DNA from: Macrothele yani
Lineage: Eukaryota; Arthropoda; Arachnida; Araneae; Macrothelidae
Direction: 5' to 3'
Assembly: GCA_039090855.1 (NCBI GenBank)
Contig: CM076999.1
Location: 114,079,072-114,143,071 of the forward strand
DNA length: 64,000 bases
In this document: positions 43,381-53,231 of the stretch, piece by piece
How positions within the stretch are numbered: the stretch's first letter is position 1
Layout: every line of letters starts with the position of its first letter
Notes under the pieces: model-generated
The model's database searches: none
What the model saw: the letters and a program-made list of their open reading frames with translations, nothing else
Told to the model about the DNA's origin: nothing
Program-made: the position numbers and the translations under genes

Positions 43381-43685
43381 GAAATAGGTCTAAGGCGTAA
43401 TAATTAATATTGAATGCCTAAGTAAAAGCGCAAAGCTATTAACTTGACTTTTGATGCAAACTTTACGAATATGACATCGTCACAGAACAACTTTGTTAAA
43501 AAGGCCTTGGCATACAGTCTATTAAATAGTGTATGGCGCATAAATAAAAGCGCAATAATATTGACATTACTTCTTATGTAAACTTTATGAATATGTGAAT
43601 AACGGAATGTTAGAAAGGCCTAGACGTTAGCAAAAATAATTTATATTTCCTGTTTGAGTAATATCTCAATATTAATATTTTCACA
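43381..43685 (+). repeat. FB-B array units, forward orientation
   Basis: Two to three units of about 100-110 bp: tgcctaagtaaaagcgcaaa, actttacgaatatgacatcg, then ttaaaaaggccttgg. They are the complement of those in the left arm at 41455-41755 and the same way round as those at 46811-46957. Confidence 0.75.
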
Positions 43686-44640
43686 CAGGGTGTGCACAAT
43701 TTAAATCACTTGATTTAAATCAAATGATATTTTAAATCACTAATTAATCAAATGTATTTTTAAATCACTGATTAATCAAATATTTTGTTTATTTTTATGA
43801 TTGAATCAAACTATGTTTGTTTGTTTTTTTACTTTTTATATCTGCATTTAAGACTTCGAACAAAACTGGATTTAAGCATTAGTTTTAACATGATTAGTCA
43901 AAGTGGCTGAAGTGAAAAAATGAGTTTTGAATCCTTGAGGAAGAACTTTCATGCTGGTAAACAAAACTCAAAACATGCTACATGTTGACAGAGTATAGAG
44001 GGCATATGTATCTTATTCTAGAGTCTAGAAGTAGGGATTAGCCATGCATGGCTCTTTGAATAGGGATTAAGGAGTAGTCCATTCAGCTTCAGGGCAAAAG
44101 GGGTAACTGCAATGCAAGTTGTAGGGGTAGAAGAAGGAACAATCCCTTTAGTTTGGGAACAGGTTTTTATCTTCTGCTCAATGACCTGTCAAATCACAAG
44201 GTTATTGTTCTTCTAGACTAGTACAAGGGTCTCTTGCTGTTGTTCATTGTTTGCCTTTGTTCCTCGGTACTCAGCTTTATACAGAGTACAATATTTGTAT
44301 TTTCTACTTAATAATAGCCAGTGCCTTGTATGTTCTTATATACTTTACAATATGTCTGCTGGGAGAAAGAAAGATCCAATTTGGTGCCATTTTACTACAA
44401 AGATTGATCTTGGAAAGAAAGGATGTAGGGTACACACTGGACTGATGGAGGTCATTAGCTTTGCAAAAGGACTGTGTTTCTGGAAAAGGACTTGAAGTTA
44501 TTGAAGCACTTCACACATGCAAAGCTATATCTGCAAGAGTAGAGAGAATGTTCTCTATTTTTGGACACGTGCACAGTTAACTCAGGAATCAGCAGGGGGT
44601 AGAGGACCTTTCCGTGGCAGTCACGAACGTTGCCCACTAG
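43686..44640 (+). mobile_element. Internally deleted hAT element with BED finger start
   Basis: cagggtgtgcacaatttaaa followed by repeated ttaaatcac and gatttaaatca blocks looks like a hAT terminus. At about 44352 the plus strand encodes MSAGRKKDPIWCHFTTKIDLGKKG, which matches the start of BED-type zinc fingers of hAT transposases. Only about 150 bp later the frame near 44535 reads SARVERMFSIFGHVHS then LRN, the C-terminal dimerisation motif (SVERVFSxxGxxxSxLRN). The catalytic middle is therefore gone. No right terminus is seen; the 41-bp minisatellite begins right after. Confidence 0.7.
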
Positions 44641-44644
44641 GCGA

Positions 44645-46465
44645 CCCGAATTACACCTTGCTCCTCCTGTGATAGGTTTTAAAGCTACGAATCACACCTT
44701 GCTCCTTCTACAATAGGTTTTAAATCTACGAATCACACCTTGCTCCTTCTGTAATAGGTTTTAAATCTACGAATCACACCTTTTTCCTCCTGTAATAGGT
44801 TTTAGAGCTACGAATCACACCTTGCTCCTTCTGTAATAGGTTTTAAAACTACGAATCACACCTTGCTCCTTCTGTAATAGGTTTTAGAGCTACGAATCAC
44901 ACCTTGCTCATTATGTAATAAGTTTTAGAGCTACGAATCACACCTTGCTCATTATGTAATAAGTTTTAGAGCTACGAATCACACCTTGCTCCTTCTGTAA
45001 TAGGTTTTAGAGCTACGAATCACACCTTGCTCCTTCTGTATTAGGTTTTAAAGCTACGAATCACACCTTGCTCCTTCTGTAATAGGTTTTAAAGCTACGA
45101 GTCACACCTTGCTTCTTCTCTAATAGGTTTTAAAGCCACGAATCACACCTTGCTCCTTCTGCAATAGGTTTTAAATCTACGAATCACACCTTGCTTCTTC
45201 TGTAATAGGTTTTAGAGCTACGAATCACACCTTGCTCCTTCTGTAATAGGTTTTAGAGCTACGAATCATTGCTCCTTCTGTAATAGGTTTTAAAGCTACG
45301 AATCACACCTTGCTCCTTCTGTAATAGGTTTTAAAGCTACGAATCCCACCTTGCTCCTTCTGTAATAGGTTTTAGAGCTACGAATCACACCTTGCTCTTT
45401 CTGTAATAGGTTTTAAAGCTACGAATCACACCTTGCTCCTTCTGTAATAGGTTTTAGAGCTACGAATCACACCTTGCTCCTTCTGTAATAGGTTTTAAAA
45501 CTACGAATCCCACCTTGCTCCTTCTGTAATAGGTTTTAAAGCTGCGTATCCCACCTTGCTCCTTCTGTAATAGGTTTTAGAGCTACGAATCACACCTTGC
45601 TCCTTCTGTAATAGGTTTTAGAGCTACGAATCACACCTTGCTCCTTCTGTAATAGGTTTTAAAGCTACGAATCCCACCTTGCTCCTTCTGTAATAGGTTT
45701 TAGAGCTACGAATCACACCTTGCTCCTTCTCTAATAGGTTTTAAAGCCACGAATCACACCTTGCTCATTCTGTAATAGGTTTTAGAGCTACGAATCACAC
45801 CTTGCTCCTTCTGTAATAGGTTTTAGAGCTACGAATCACACCTTGCTCATTCTGTAATAGGTTTTAGAGCTACAAATCACACCTTGCTCCTTCTGTAATA
45901 GGTTTTAAAGCTACGAGTCACACCTTGCTTCTTCTCTAATAGGTTTTAAAGCCACGAATCACACCTTGCTCCTTCTGTAATAGGTTTTGAATCTACGAAT
46001 CACACCTTGCTCCTTCTGTAATAGGTTTTAGAGCTACGAATCACACCTTGCTCCTTCTGTAATAGGTTTTAGAGCTACGAATCACACCTTGCTCCTTCTG
46101 TAATAGGTTTTAAAGCTACGAATCACACCTTGCTCCTTCTGTAATAGGTTTTAGAGCTACGAATCACACCTTGCTCCTTCTGTAATAGGTTTTAAAGCTG
46201 CGAATCCCACCTTGCTCCTTCTGTAATAGGTTTTAGAGCTACGAATCACACGTTGCTCCTTCTGTAATAGGTTTTGAATCTACGAATCACACCTTGCTTC
46301 TTCTGTAATAGGTTTTAGAGCTACGAATCACACCTTGCTCCTTCTGTAATAGGTTTTAGAGCTACGAATCACACCTTGCTCCTTCTGTAATAGGTTTTAA
46401 AGCTACGAATCACACCTTGCTCCTTCTGTAATAGGTTTTAAAGCTACGAATCACACCTTGCTCCA
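44645..46465. repeat. 41-bp minisatellite, about 44 copies
   Basis: Unit of 41 bp: cacaccttgctccttctgta, ataggttttagagctacga, at. Units alternate between ttaga, ttaaa and ttgaatc variants with visible multi-unit patterns, so blocks were amplified together. One unit near 45270 lacks the first bases (aatcattgctcc). No unique spacers and no coding. Confidence 0.96.
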
Positions 46466-46682
46466 TGGATTGAAGGACTGACGTGGTGTTGGCAGGCAGG
46501 AGCACCAGCTCGATTTTGCTGAGGTTTTTATTCCTGCCTTTGTCCTTCAATGCACTTAAGGAGTATTTGGCTTATATTATTGTTCAACACATTCTTTCAA
46601 ATTTTTACAAGAAGGTTTGTTTTGAAATTTCATGAATGTACTTGTAAGTAGATTCTTTTCTTTGAAGTTTTTTTTTTTTTTA

Positions 46683-46811
46683 GATTCACTATAACCGAAG
46701 TTGAGGGTTCACTATAAACGAAATTTTTAATGTACATTTCCGATGTTGAGGGTCGGGACCAATGATTTAGGTTCACTATAACAGAGTTCACTATATCGAG
46801 AGTTGACTGTA
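46683..46811 (-). mobile_element. Possible pogo/Tigger-like terminus
   Basis: Repeated ttcactataa motifs end in tatcgagagttgactgta. Read on the minus strand, cagtcaactctcgatatagt resembles the CAGT...CTCG.TAT termini of pogo-like elements next to TA. Only one terminus is visible and there is no transposase. Confidence 0.4.
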
Positions 46812-46957
46812 TTTCGTGCCTTAGTAAAAGTACAATGTGATTGCCTTGAGTTGATACGTAAATATTAGGATATTGGTACAGTTAAAAATGTCCAAAGGGC
46901 GTGCAGATGAGGCACAGTTATTAATATTTAGTGCCTAAGTAGTTAAAGAGAAATATA

Positions 46958-48273
46958 GTGCTGGCCACCCAAAATGCAACACCAAGAAGGAAGCATCGGA
47001 TTGGCCTGAAATTCGCAGCATGCGTCGCCCGCGAGAGGACATGCAAACGATTAGCATTGCAGGGCATATGCAAATCACGTGCGCCCGGCACGCCACCTAA
47101 AAGCATTATAAGAAGGGTGCACAGAAGGCGGGGTGTAAGTAGTGGAAGTGTGTTGTGCTGCCAGACCTGTGCGTGGGAAGCTTCCTGATGCCTCGTCGCA
47201 GAATACGGCATTCATTCCAGCACGTTTCGGAGTTCGACAGAGGACGAATAGTGGCTTATCGTGACAGCGATTTATCGTACCGAGACATCGGCGCCCGTGT
47301 GGGATGACATCCAGCCACAGTGAGGCGAGTATGGATTCGGTGGGTGCAGGAGGGATGGACGGACCGACGAGAGTGATTGCCGCAGCCACGGCACACCACC
47401 GAACGAGAGGACCGGCATGTTGTGCGCCGGGCATTGACGGCTTGCACCGCCACATCGCGAACGTTAGCGCAGGAATTAGGGTGTGTTGCGCAACAACCTG
47501 TGTCAGCACGTACCGTTCGACGTCTTCTGAAAGAGCGGGGATTTGTCGCACGACGCCCATTGTTCCGATTACCATTGACGTTACACCACCGGCGAGTGCG
47601 GCGGTAGTGGGTCGTGTAACGCAGCACCTGGACTACGGAATGGCACGACATTGTCTTCTCCGACGAATCCCGCTTCTGCCTGCAACACCATGGTGGTCGG
47701 AACCGCGTGTAGCGGCACCGCTGAGAGACTGTATGACGCCTGCATTATGCATCGCCATACCGGTCCGTCGTCTGGAGTTATGGTTTCGGGCGCAATTGGA
47801 TATGACACCCGCAGCCTTCTGGTACGCATCGCCGGTACACTCAACAGCCACCGCTACATATCCGACGTTTTGGAGCCTGTAGTCCTCCCTTACCTGCAGG
47901 ACCTGCCAGCGGCCACGTTTCAACAGGACAATGCCCGCCCGCACGTGGCACGCATCGTGCAACAATTCTTCACGGCCCACCAGGTGTCATGTCGCCCATC
48001 GAACACGTCTGGTCGCTGATCGGCAAATTGAGTGGCTCGGAAAGCACCACCCGCGGCTATGCCTGATGAACTGTGGCGGCAACGTGTGGAAGCAGCCTGG
48101 ACCTAAGCCCACATCCAAAGCCTCTTTCGTTTGATTCCGCGGCGTGTAGTGGCCCTTATTGCCAGCCATTTTGGCACGCGAACTATTGATGTCTGCGTGT
48201 TCCGCAAGTAGCACGGGCCTGCAAGCTCAATCGTTTCATCTTCTTGGTGTTGCATTTTGTGTGGCCAGCAGTG
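46958..48273 (+). mobile_element. Tc1-like DNA transposon (Tc1-4)
   Basis: The terminal repeats are gtgctggccacccaaaatgc with aacaccaagaagg at the left and the complement (cttcttggtgttgcattttg, tggccagca) at the right. TA flanks at 46956-46957 and 48274-48275. It is inserted in an FB-B array unit. The aacaccaagaagg end resembles Tc1-1, suggesting related families. Confidence 0.93.
47188..48150 (+). pseudogene. Tc1-like transposase of Tc1-4, frameshifted
   Basis: Start at ATG 47188: MPRRRIRHSFQHVSEFDRGR, then a helix-turn-helix with DLSYRDIGARVG, and an early stop at about 47306. Later pieces in other frames are QPVSARTVRRLLKERGFVARRP (to 47607), then VFSDESRF-like sequence near 47650 (first Asp), then SGVMVSGAIGYDTRSLLVRIAGTLNSHRYI and TFQQDNARPHVARIV with the second Asp. 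The third motif (MSPIEHVW type) near 47990 is in another frame. Several frameshifts and a C-rich gene body mark an inactive but recognisable copy. Confidence 0.86.
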
Positions 48274-48755
48274 TATTAATAACTTGACATGTTATGTAAA
48301 TATTTAGTGCCTAAGTAAAAGTGCAGCTTTATTAAAAAAAAATCCCACCTTGTCGCCCTTTTGCTAACATAGTATGAATTCTGCTGTTATTCTTTTGTTT
48401 CGCTGAAACATGCAGGTTTAAGAAATGCGCTATGTAATTTCTTTTGTATTCACGAATGTGCTCTTGTTTCCCCAAATTCAAGTATAATCGTCCCTAGTCT
48501 TATGGGAAACGTTTTCTTAATTCACTCTCATCATAGGGGCAAGAAATAGAAATTTTTATACTGCCCTTTAAACATTTGTGGCCACTTGTCCGGTGGCCAT
48601 TTGTCTGACCTGTCTTTCAGACAGAAAATCGTAGATGTTTCTTAATGATAATGAGATATAGATGGGGGGGGGCGTATTTGTGTTCACCACTTACTCAAGT
48701 CGGGAGAAATATAGGAACACTATAATTTTGTACGCAGAGCAATTTCATGACTCTA

Positions 48756-48966
48756 TTAGAAATGAAAGATGTTGACACCTACAACTGAAGGTGACCTTAA
48801 TGAGTCAAACAGTTGTCTTAAGGCCACTAGTATAGCGTTGAGTTGTAAACTCTGCAAGTCATCGGGATGCCTCGAAATTCTGTATCTGCAAACGGGGCAC
48901 GTCAGATTTATCCTGAACCATTCATCAACACAGGTACAATGGAAGATATGGGAGCAGTGAAGACGC
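48756..48966 (-). CDS. RING-H2 finger protein, exon with second zinc-binding half
   Basis: On the minus strand, cgttttttag at 48976-48967 is a good splice acceptor. The exon then reads RLHCSHIFHCTCVDEWFRI followed by NLTCPVCRYRIS. This is the C..H.FH..CVDEWF....TCPVCR half of a RING-H2 domain, with metal ligands 3 to 8. About 40 more residues (HPDDLQSLQLNAILVALRQLF and on) lead to a TAA at 48758-48756. RING-H2 proteins act as E3 ubiquitin ligases, binding E2 enzymes through this finger. The missing first Cys pair is encoded by the exon at 57046-57125, and phases match (the codon TG|G is split). It could be the terminal exon, or a donor could lie before the stop. Confidence 0.83.
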
Positions 48967-49104
48967 CTAAAAAACGAAAATGAAGCGTGTTTACTAATTA
49001 GGAAAAAAAAAACTTTTCATGTATTAAATAAAATAAAATGCACCGGAAAATTTTTTGATAAAAAAATTTCAATTTCGTGTACACATTTTCACATAAACAT
49101 CGTT

Positions 49105-49272
49105 ATATAACGAAGAAAATTTCTCCGTCATTTTTGGTCTACGCCGGGATTCGAACCCGAGGCCACTTATTCCGGAACAAGTCGCTCTACCAACTGAGCT
49201 TACCAACTGAGCTACGCAGACATTTATTTTGATTCCTATCTGCCTTTATGTCGTGTGCGTCCTGCTGGCAGG
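49105..49272 (-). repeat. tRNA-like dispersed repeat, copy 1
   Basis: Core 49137-49221 on the minus strand folds as a tRNA: acceptor gtctgcg with cgtagac, D-arm gctcagttggtagagc, T-arm cgggttcgaatcccg. The anticodon stem cttg/taag closes an 8-nt loop ttccggaa, one base too long for a normal tRNA. This copy has a 13-bp duplication (taccaactgagct). Flanks gaagaaaatttctccgtcat and ctgcctttatgtcgtgtgcg are shared with the other two copies, so the whole unit of about 165 bp is a repeat. No A-tail. Confidence 0.75.
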
Positions 49273-49545
49273 TACGTCACATCTCCCCCCCCCCCGAAAG
49301 AGGGCCGGGGGCATTTCCCACGGGTCAACCGTGACCATGAATCGTTGCAGGCAGCCATCCACTGTAGAACGTGCACTTGAGAACTCCCAGTCAATCTGCT
49401 GTGTGGAATGCAACATCACACATTTTTATTTTTCGAAGCGCTGGAGAAGGAATTCTCTGATTTTTCCTGTCTCGCGGTGTGGAAATAACATCACACCATT
49501 GCGAGATTTTGAACGGTCGGGTCATCCGGATAATTCGGGCGCCAT

Positions 49546-49710
49546 TATAACGAAGTAAATTTCTCCGTCATTTTTAGTCTACGCCGGGATTCGAACCCGA
49601 GGCCGCTTATTCCGGAACAAGTCGCTCTACCAACTGAGCTACGCAGACATTTTATTCTTATTCCTATCTGCCTTTATGTCGTGTGCGTCCTGCTGGCAGG
49701 TATGTCACAG
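49546..49710 (-). repeat. tRNA-like dispersed repeat, copy 2
   Basis: Same unit as 49105-49272. The tRNA-like core is 72 nt (49577-49648) without the internal duplication. Shared borders run from tataacgaagtaaatttctcc on one side to about gtatgtcaca on the other. Confidence 0.75.
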
Positions 49711-50168
49711 TTACATTGCCCAGTATGGACACAGTAATGTTCATACTCTTCCAAGCAAAATAAATTCAAGGACTTTTAAAACCCGAATTATCATATGTGT
49801 GTATTGTCGGTCGGTCAGTAGGTAGGTATTTAGTAAGTTCAGACCATTAATCTTAGCTGGGGCAGGCACACCTTCAACGACCTGCCATTACTCCTTGCCC
49901 ACAGTTCATTTATTTTATTAAATTTGAATTGCCCCTGTGTTTTGGTATTTTTCGAAATCATTTTATCTTGCAAAATATTTTGAAAGGGTACACTGTTTTC
50001 GTATTTATTTGCTGGTATAACACTTATTGTTTGCTTTAACCTTTTAGTTTTGATGCATGACTTTGATGCAGTCAAAAGACGAAAGGGTCCACGCATGTAG
50101 CAGAAGTAATTCCTGGAAATTCCACCCTCAGGCAAGAATGCATGCCTAACCACAGTAAACAGGAGCCC
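49711..50168. other. No feature recognised
   Basis: Intronic sequence of the RING gene without a recognisable element. Confidence 0.4.
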
Positions 50169-50179
50169 ATCACAATTTG

Positions 50180-50400
50180 GCCGCCCCGGTGGCGCAGTGG
50201 TCTAAGCGATGGCCTCTGATCATTCGTCCGAACGGGGTCCGGGTTCGAATCCCGGTGAGGCATGGATGTTGTGTTTGTCTTACGGCACTGGCTCTCTCCC
50301 TTCCCTGGAACCAGTGACCCTAAATTAGGGACGGGCGACTGCTTATAGCCCATTGAGTTGCTCACGGTGGTCGTTAAACCTCCAATTAAAAAAAAAAAAA
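50180..50400 (+). mobile_element. SINE family A (copy 7)
   Basis: Complete copy from gccgccccggtggcgcagtg to an A-tail of about thirteen. The 11-bp target duplication atcacaatttg lies at 50169-50179 and 50401-50411. It lies in the RING gene intron, in the opposite orientation to the gene. Confidence 0.95.
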
Positions 50401-50616
50401 ATCACAATTTGCGAGTGCATCACTCTACTTATTTTACTCACATGGCTGACGCTTTACTCTGTAGTGATATCATAGCCAAGATACCAGCTGCCCACACACT
50501 ACCCAGGGTTGAACGCAAGTTCTGCACTATTTGATCAGCTTGTTGTCTTTATCAGAACTACAAAGAAATCTCCTACACATATTTTTAGCACAAACAATTA
50601 TTTAACACATGCTCTT

Positions 50617-51627
50617 TCATATCATCATGCCATGTATGCCATACCATGTATTGGCAAGCGTCTGAGGAGTTATGGAATTAATAGCAGCTGTGATACACTG
50701 CTTGAGTTCCTGCAAATCAGCACAATGCGTCTGATAGACACGATCATTCACATAACCCCACATGAAATCATCCAATGGAGTTAGATCTGGAGAGCGAGGA
50801 GGCCACGGAATGGGACAACCACGTCTGTTGGGGAAATGCTCATTTAGGCACTTACGTACACACGTTGACCAATGCGGAGGCGCGCCGTTTTGTTGGAAAA
50901 CGACGTTGTCATATCTTTTAATCTGGGTTATAGCGAAATTTTCTAACATATCCGAGTAAATGTCACCATTTATGGTTTTTTCACAGAAGAAGAAAGGGCC
51001 AATCACTTCTCTTTTTAATAGGGCGCACCACACAGTAACTTTTGGAGAATCACGTTCCAGTTCAATAGCAGCATGAGGCGGTTCACTGCCCCATATCCTA
51101 GAGTTGTGATGATTCACAATACTTGATATATGAAATGTGGATTCATTACTAAAAATTACAGTACTGAGAAAGTTTTCGTCGTTTTCCCCTCGATTTAGCA
51201 TATCCACAGCGAAATCGTATCTCAGAGTGTGATCATTTACATGCATATTTTGCACTATTTGAATTTTATAAGCATGAAACTTTAATTTCTTGTGCAAGAT
51301 ACCGTGAACTGTCGATTTCGGAATGTACAGTTCTCTGCTTGCTTTAGGAACGGATTTCCTGGGGCTTCGTCGGAAACTTTCATTAACTTGGTTAACCGTC
51401 TCACCGCTGACGCTAGGCCTACCGGCTCCTCCACGATGTTCCACATTGCCAGTTTCTTTAACTGAATTCGTTGACTGAGGATTACAACCATACTCTAAAC
51501 GGTACCGTCTTTTAACTTTAATAACAGACTTTAATTCCGCAAGCCATAACACACACATCGCCTTCTGCTGTACGGATGACATGACTACTGATTGCGCATT
51601 TCTCATACATTTCTCATCAGGCCACAC
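50617..51627 (-). pseudogene. DUF4817-type Tc1/mariner transposase, long ORF with lost catalytic Asp residues
   Basis: A continuous 336-codon frame. The N-terminal helix-turn-helix (VLWLAELKSVIKVKRRYRLEYG, about 26-47) and SGETVNQVNESFRRSPRKSVPKASRELYIPKSTV (74-107) match the DUF4817-headed transposases common in arthropods. The catalytic core follows. FSNESTF has Asn at 161 where the family has Asp. FQQNGAPPHW has Asn at 247, again for Asp. SPDLTPLDDFMWGYV keeps the third Asp (286). The C terminus after LANTWYGIHG is truncated relative to copy 2. The open frame survives but two of three catalytic residues are gone. Confidence 0.87.
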
Positions 51628-51794
51628 CTAGCGCCATCTATCGGATTCTGGGAATAACAATTCTGCAAAACAAAAATATAGAAACCGTGTTAGTAATATG
51701 TGACATAGAAAAACAGACAATGCTCATAGTTTTTTTTGTTGTTTTTTTTGTACATAATTTTATAATGTGTCCAATAATTCTCGGGCACCCTGTA
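51628..51794 (-). mobile_element. 5' flank and terminus of the DUF4817-type element, copy 1
   Basis: From the ORF start out to gtgtccaataattctcgggcaccctgta at 51765-51794. The complement of the terminal part matches the far end of copy 2 at 53996-54023 (gcgtccaataactctcgga, cgtcctgta), as expected of terminal inverted repeats beside TA. The other terminus of this copy is missing. Confidence 0.7.
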
Positions 51795-52866
51795 TACTGT
51801 ATTGCGTGCTTTTTCCGAAACAAATCCGTGCTGGTAAAATACTAAATAAAGAAGTGTCGAAGACTGGGCTCTGTTAATGTTAAGTACGCCAGAAATTTTA
51901 GCAAACATTTCGGAGTTGTGGTTATGAATTTAATGTGAAAACTCAAATCTGATGCTGTGTCCAGCGTAAATGTACCTTCTTTAAATTCTGAAGAAATAAC
52001 ACAGAGGACCCAGAGACACAGTGGAAAAAGAATATGTTCAAAGAGATTTGGAACAATTAAGTGAATTAAGCCAAAAGAAAATTAATCTGGATACTAAAGG
52101 TGAAAAGAATGCTCTAGTACAAAATGGGGAAACAGTGTCAATGCACAGAAGACGGAATGCCGTAACTGCATTGTTTTTACAAATCTGTAATGCTAATTTA
52201 ATGAAAAAAAAAAAATTCAATACATAAGAAAGATCTCCAAATCAAAAGGAAGAAAAAAAAATAGATATCGCAAAGCTTCTGTTCAACGATCGAAAAGATG
52301 GGCTACTTTTAGATCCCTAATTTCTGAAATTTAGCAATTAAAAAGCGCGATGAAAATATAAGTACTTTATAAAAGAAAAGCAAATTAAAAACTTTGAAGA
52401 AATGTGTCAACTGCGTTTTCGCGAAGAATCAGTTCGATATGCCCAATACTGTAATGTTAGAAACATATTATTAGAGAATATCTTGTTTCTTGGAAATTAC
52501 GATGATGACAGAGAGTTTAGTTTCTTCTCGTTTTCTTTACTCCAGGGCTTCAGGCTTATGTAATTTTTTTTTTTTGCCTTTTTGAACTGATTAGTTCGCA
52601 GTTCCTGTGCAAAAGTGGCTTCAGAGAACCCAGGACCATGCTACTGATGCAGCATGCCTACGTCATCACCTCCAACTTCCGGCTTCAGGGGAGCTACCTC
52701 TAACCTCTAAGGACCAGCCCTTCTCTTCTATGGCCCTGGTTACTCCTACATCCCTAGTATCACCCCTTATTTCATCCTTCAGCCCCACTGTTCACTGTGA
52801 GCCGGGAGGAAAGTTATTTAAAAAGCACAGGTCCTACTCATGCTGAAGCATTCACTGCATTGGAGA
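51795..52866. other. No gene recognised
   Basis: Intronic, AT-rich. A more GC-rich stretch at 52590-52850 has an open frame of 79 codons without any motif I recognise, and an acceptor-like gttcgcag just before it. I do not call it an exon. Confidence 0.35.
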
Positions 52867-53032
52867 TATAACGAAGTAAATTTCTCCGTCATTTTTGGTC
52901 TACGCCCGGATTCGAACCCGAGGCCGCTTATTCCGGAACAAGTCGCTCTACCAACTGAGCTACGCAGACGATTATTCTGATTCCTATCTGCCTTTATGTC
53001 GTGTGCGTCCTTCTGGCAGGTACGTCACATCT
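52867..53032 (-). repeat. tRNA-like dispersed repeat, copy 3
   Basis: tRNA-like core of 72 nt at 52898-52969 with the same flanks as copies 1 and 2 (tataacgaagtaaatttctcc and ggtacgtcacatctcc). One acceptor/T-arm position differs (gcccgg). Confidence 0.75.
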
Positions 53033-53231
53033 CCTGGTACGTTACAGAGACTGCCATGGCTTGGTTTCCACAACAAGCTGAGTGCTGTTCAACTCAACTT
53101 CTCTTACTGAAAAGAATAAAGGATTTAGCCGCAAAAAAGCAAAGTTCGAAAATAGTACAACAAAAAATTAGGGATTTTTTTTCCTAAAAAAAAAATTGCA
53201 TGAATTAAAGATTCATGCTTATAAAATTTAA

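Larger units (their letters stand above)
46811..48750. mobile_element. Foldback-like family FB-B, right arm, split by Tc1-4
   Basis: Array units at 46811-46957 and 48274-48345, then a core at 48345-48560 that mirrors 41200-41470 (cacgaatgtgctcttg, gggaaacgttttctt). Terminal repeats follow, with tttgtggccacttgtccggtgg. The outer part at 48600-48750 (gtctttcagacagaaaatcg, tataggaacactataatttt) matches 29990-30120. Joining 46957 to 48274 restores the sequence seen intact near 29830. It ends within a few bases of the stop codon of the RING exon. Confidence 0.65.

Noticed and set aside
44645..46465. CRISPR-like array of 41-bp repeats
   Set aside because: Same reason: head-to-tail units with shared variants, no spacers.
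47304..47882. 192-codon plus-strand frame in Tc1-4
   Set aside because: It is out of phase with the transposase blocks (ARTVRRLLKERGF, FQQDNARPH) and rich in Ala and Thr from GC-rich sequence. A shadow frame.
49137..49221. Functional tRNA gene
   Set aside because: The anticodon loop has eight bases, this copy has an internal 13-bp duplication, and conserved flanks in three copies show a dispersed repeat.
52607..52846. Possible exon (79 codons, higher GC)
   Set aside because: An acceptor-like site precedes it, but there is no domain and no donor or frame link to the RING exons, and it is on the opposite strand.
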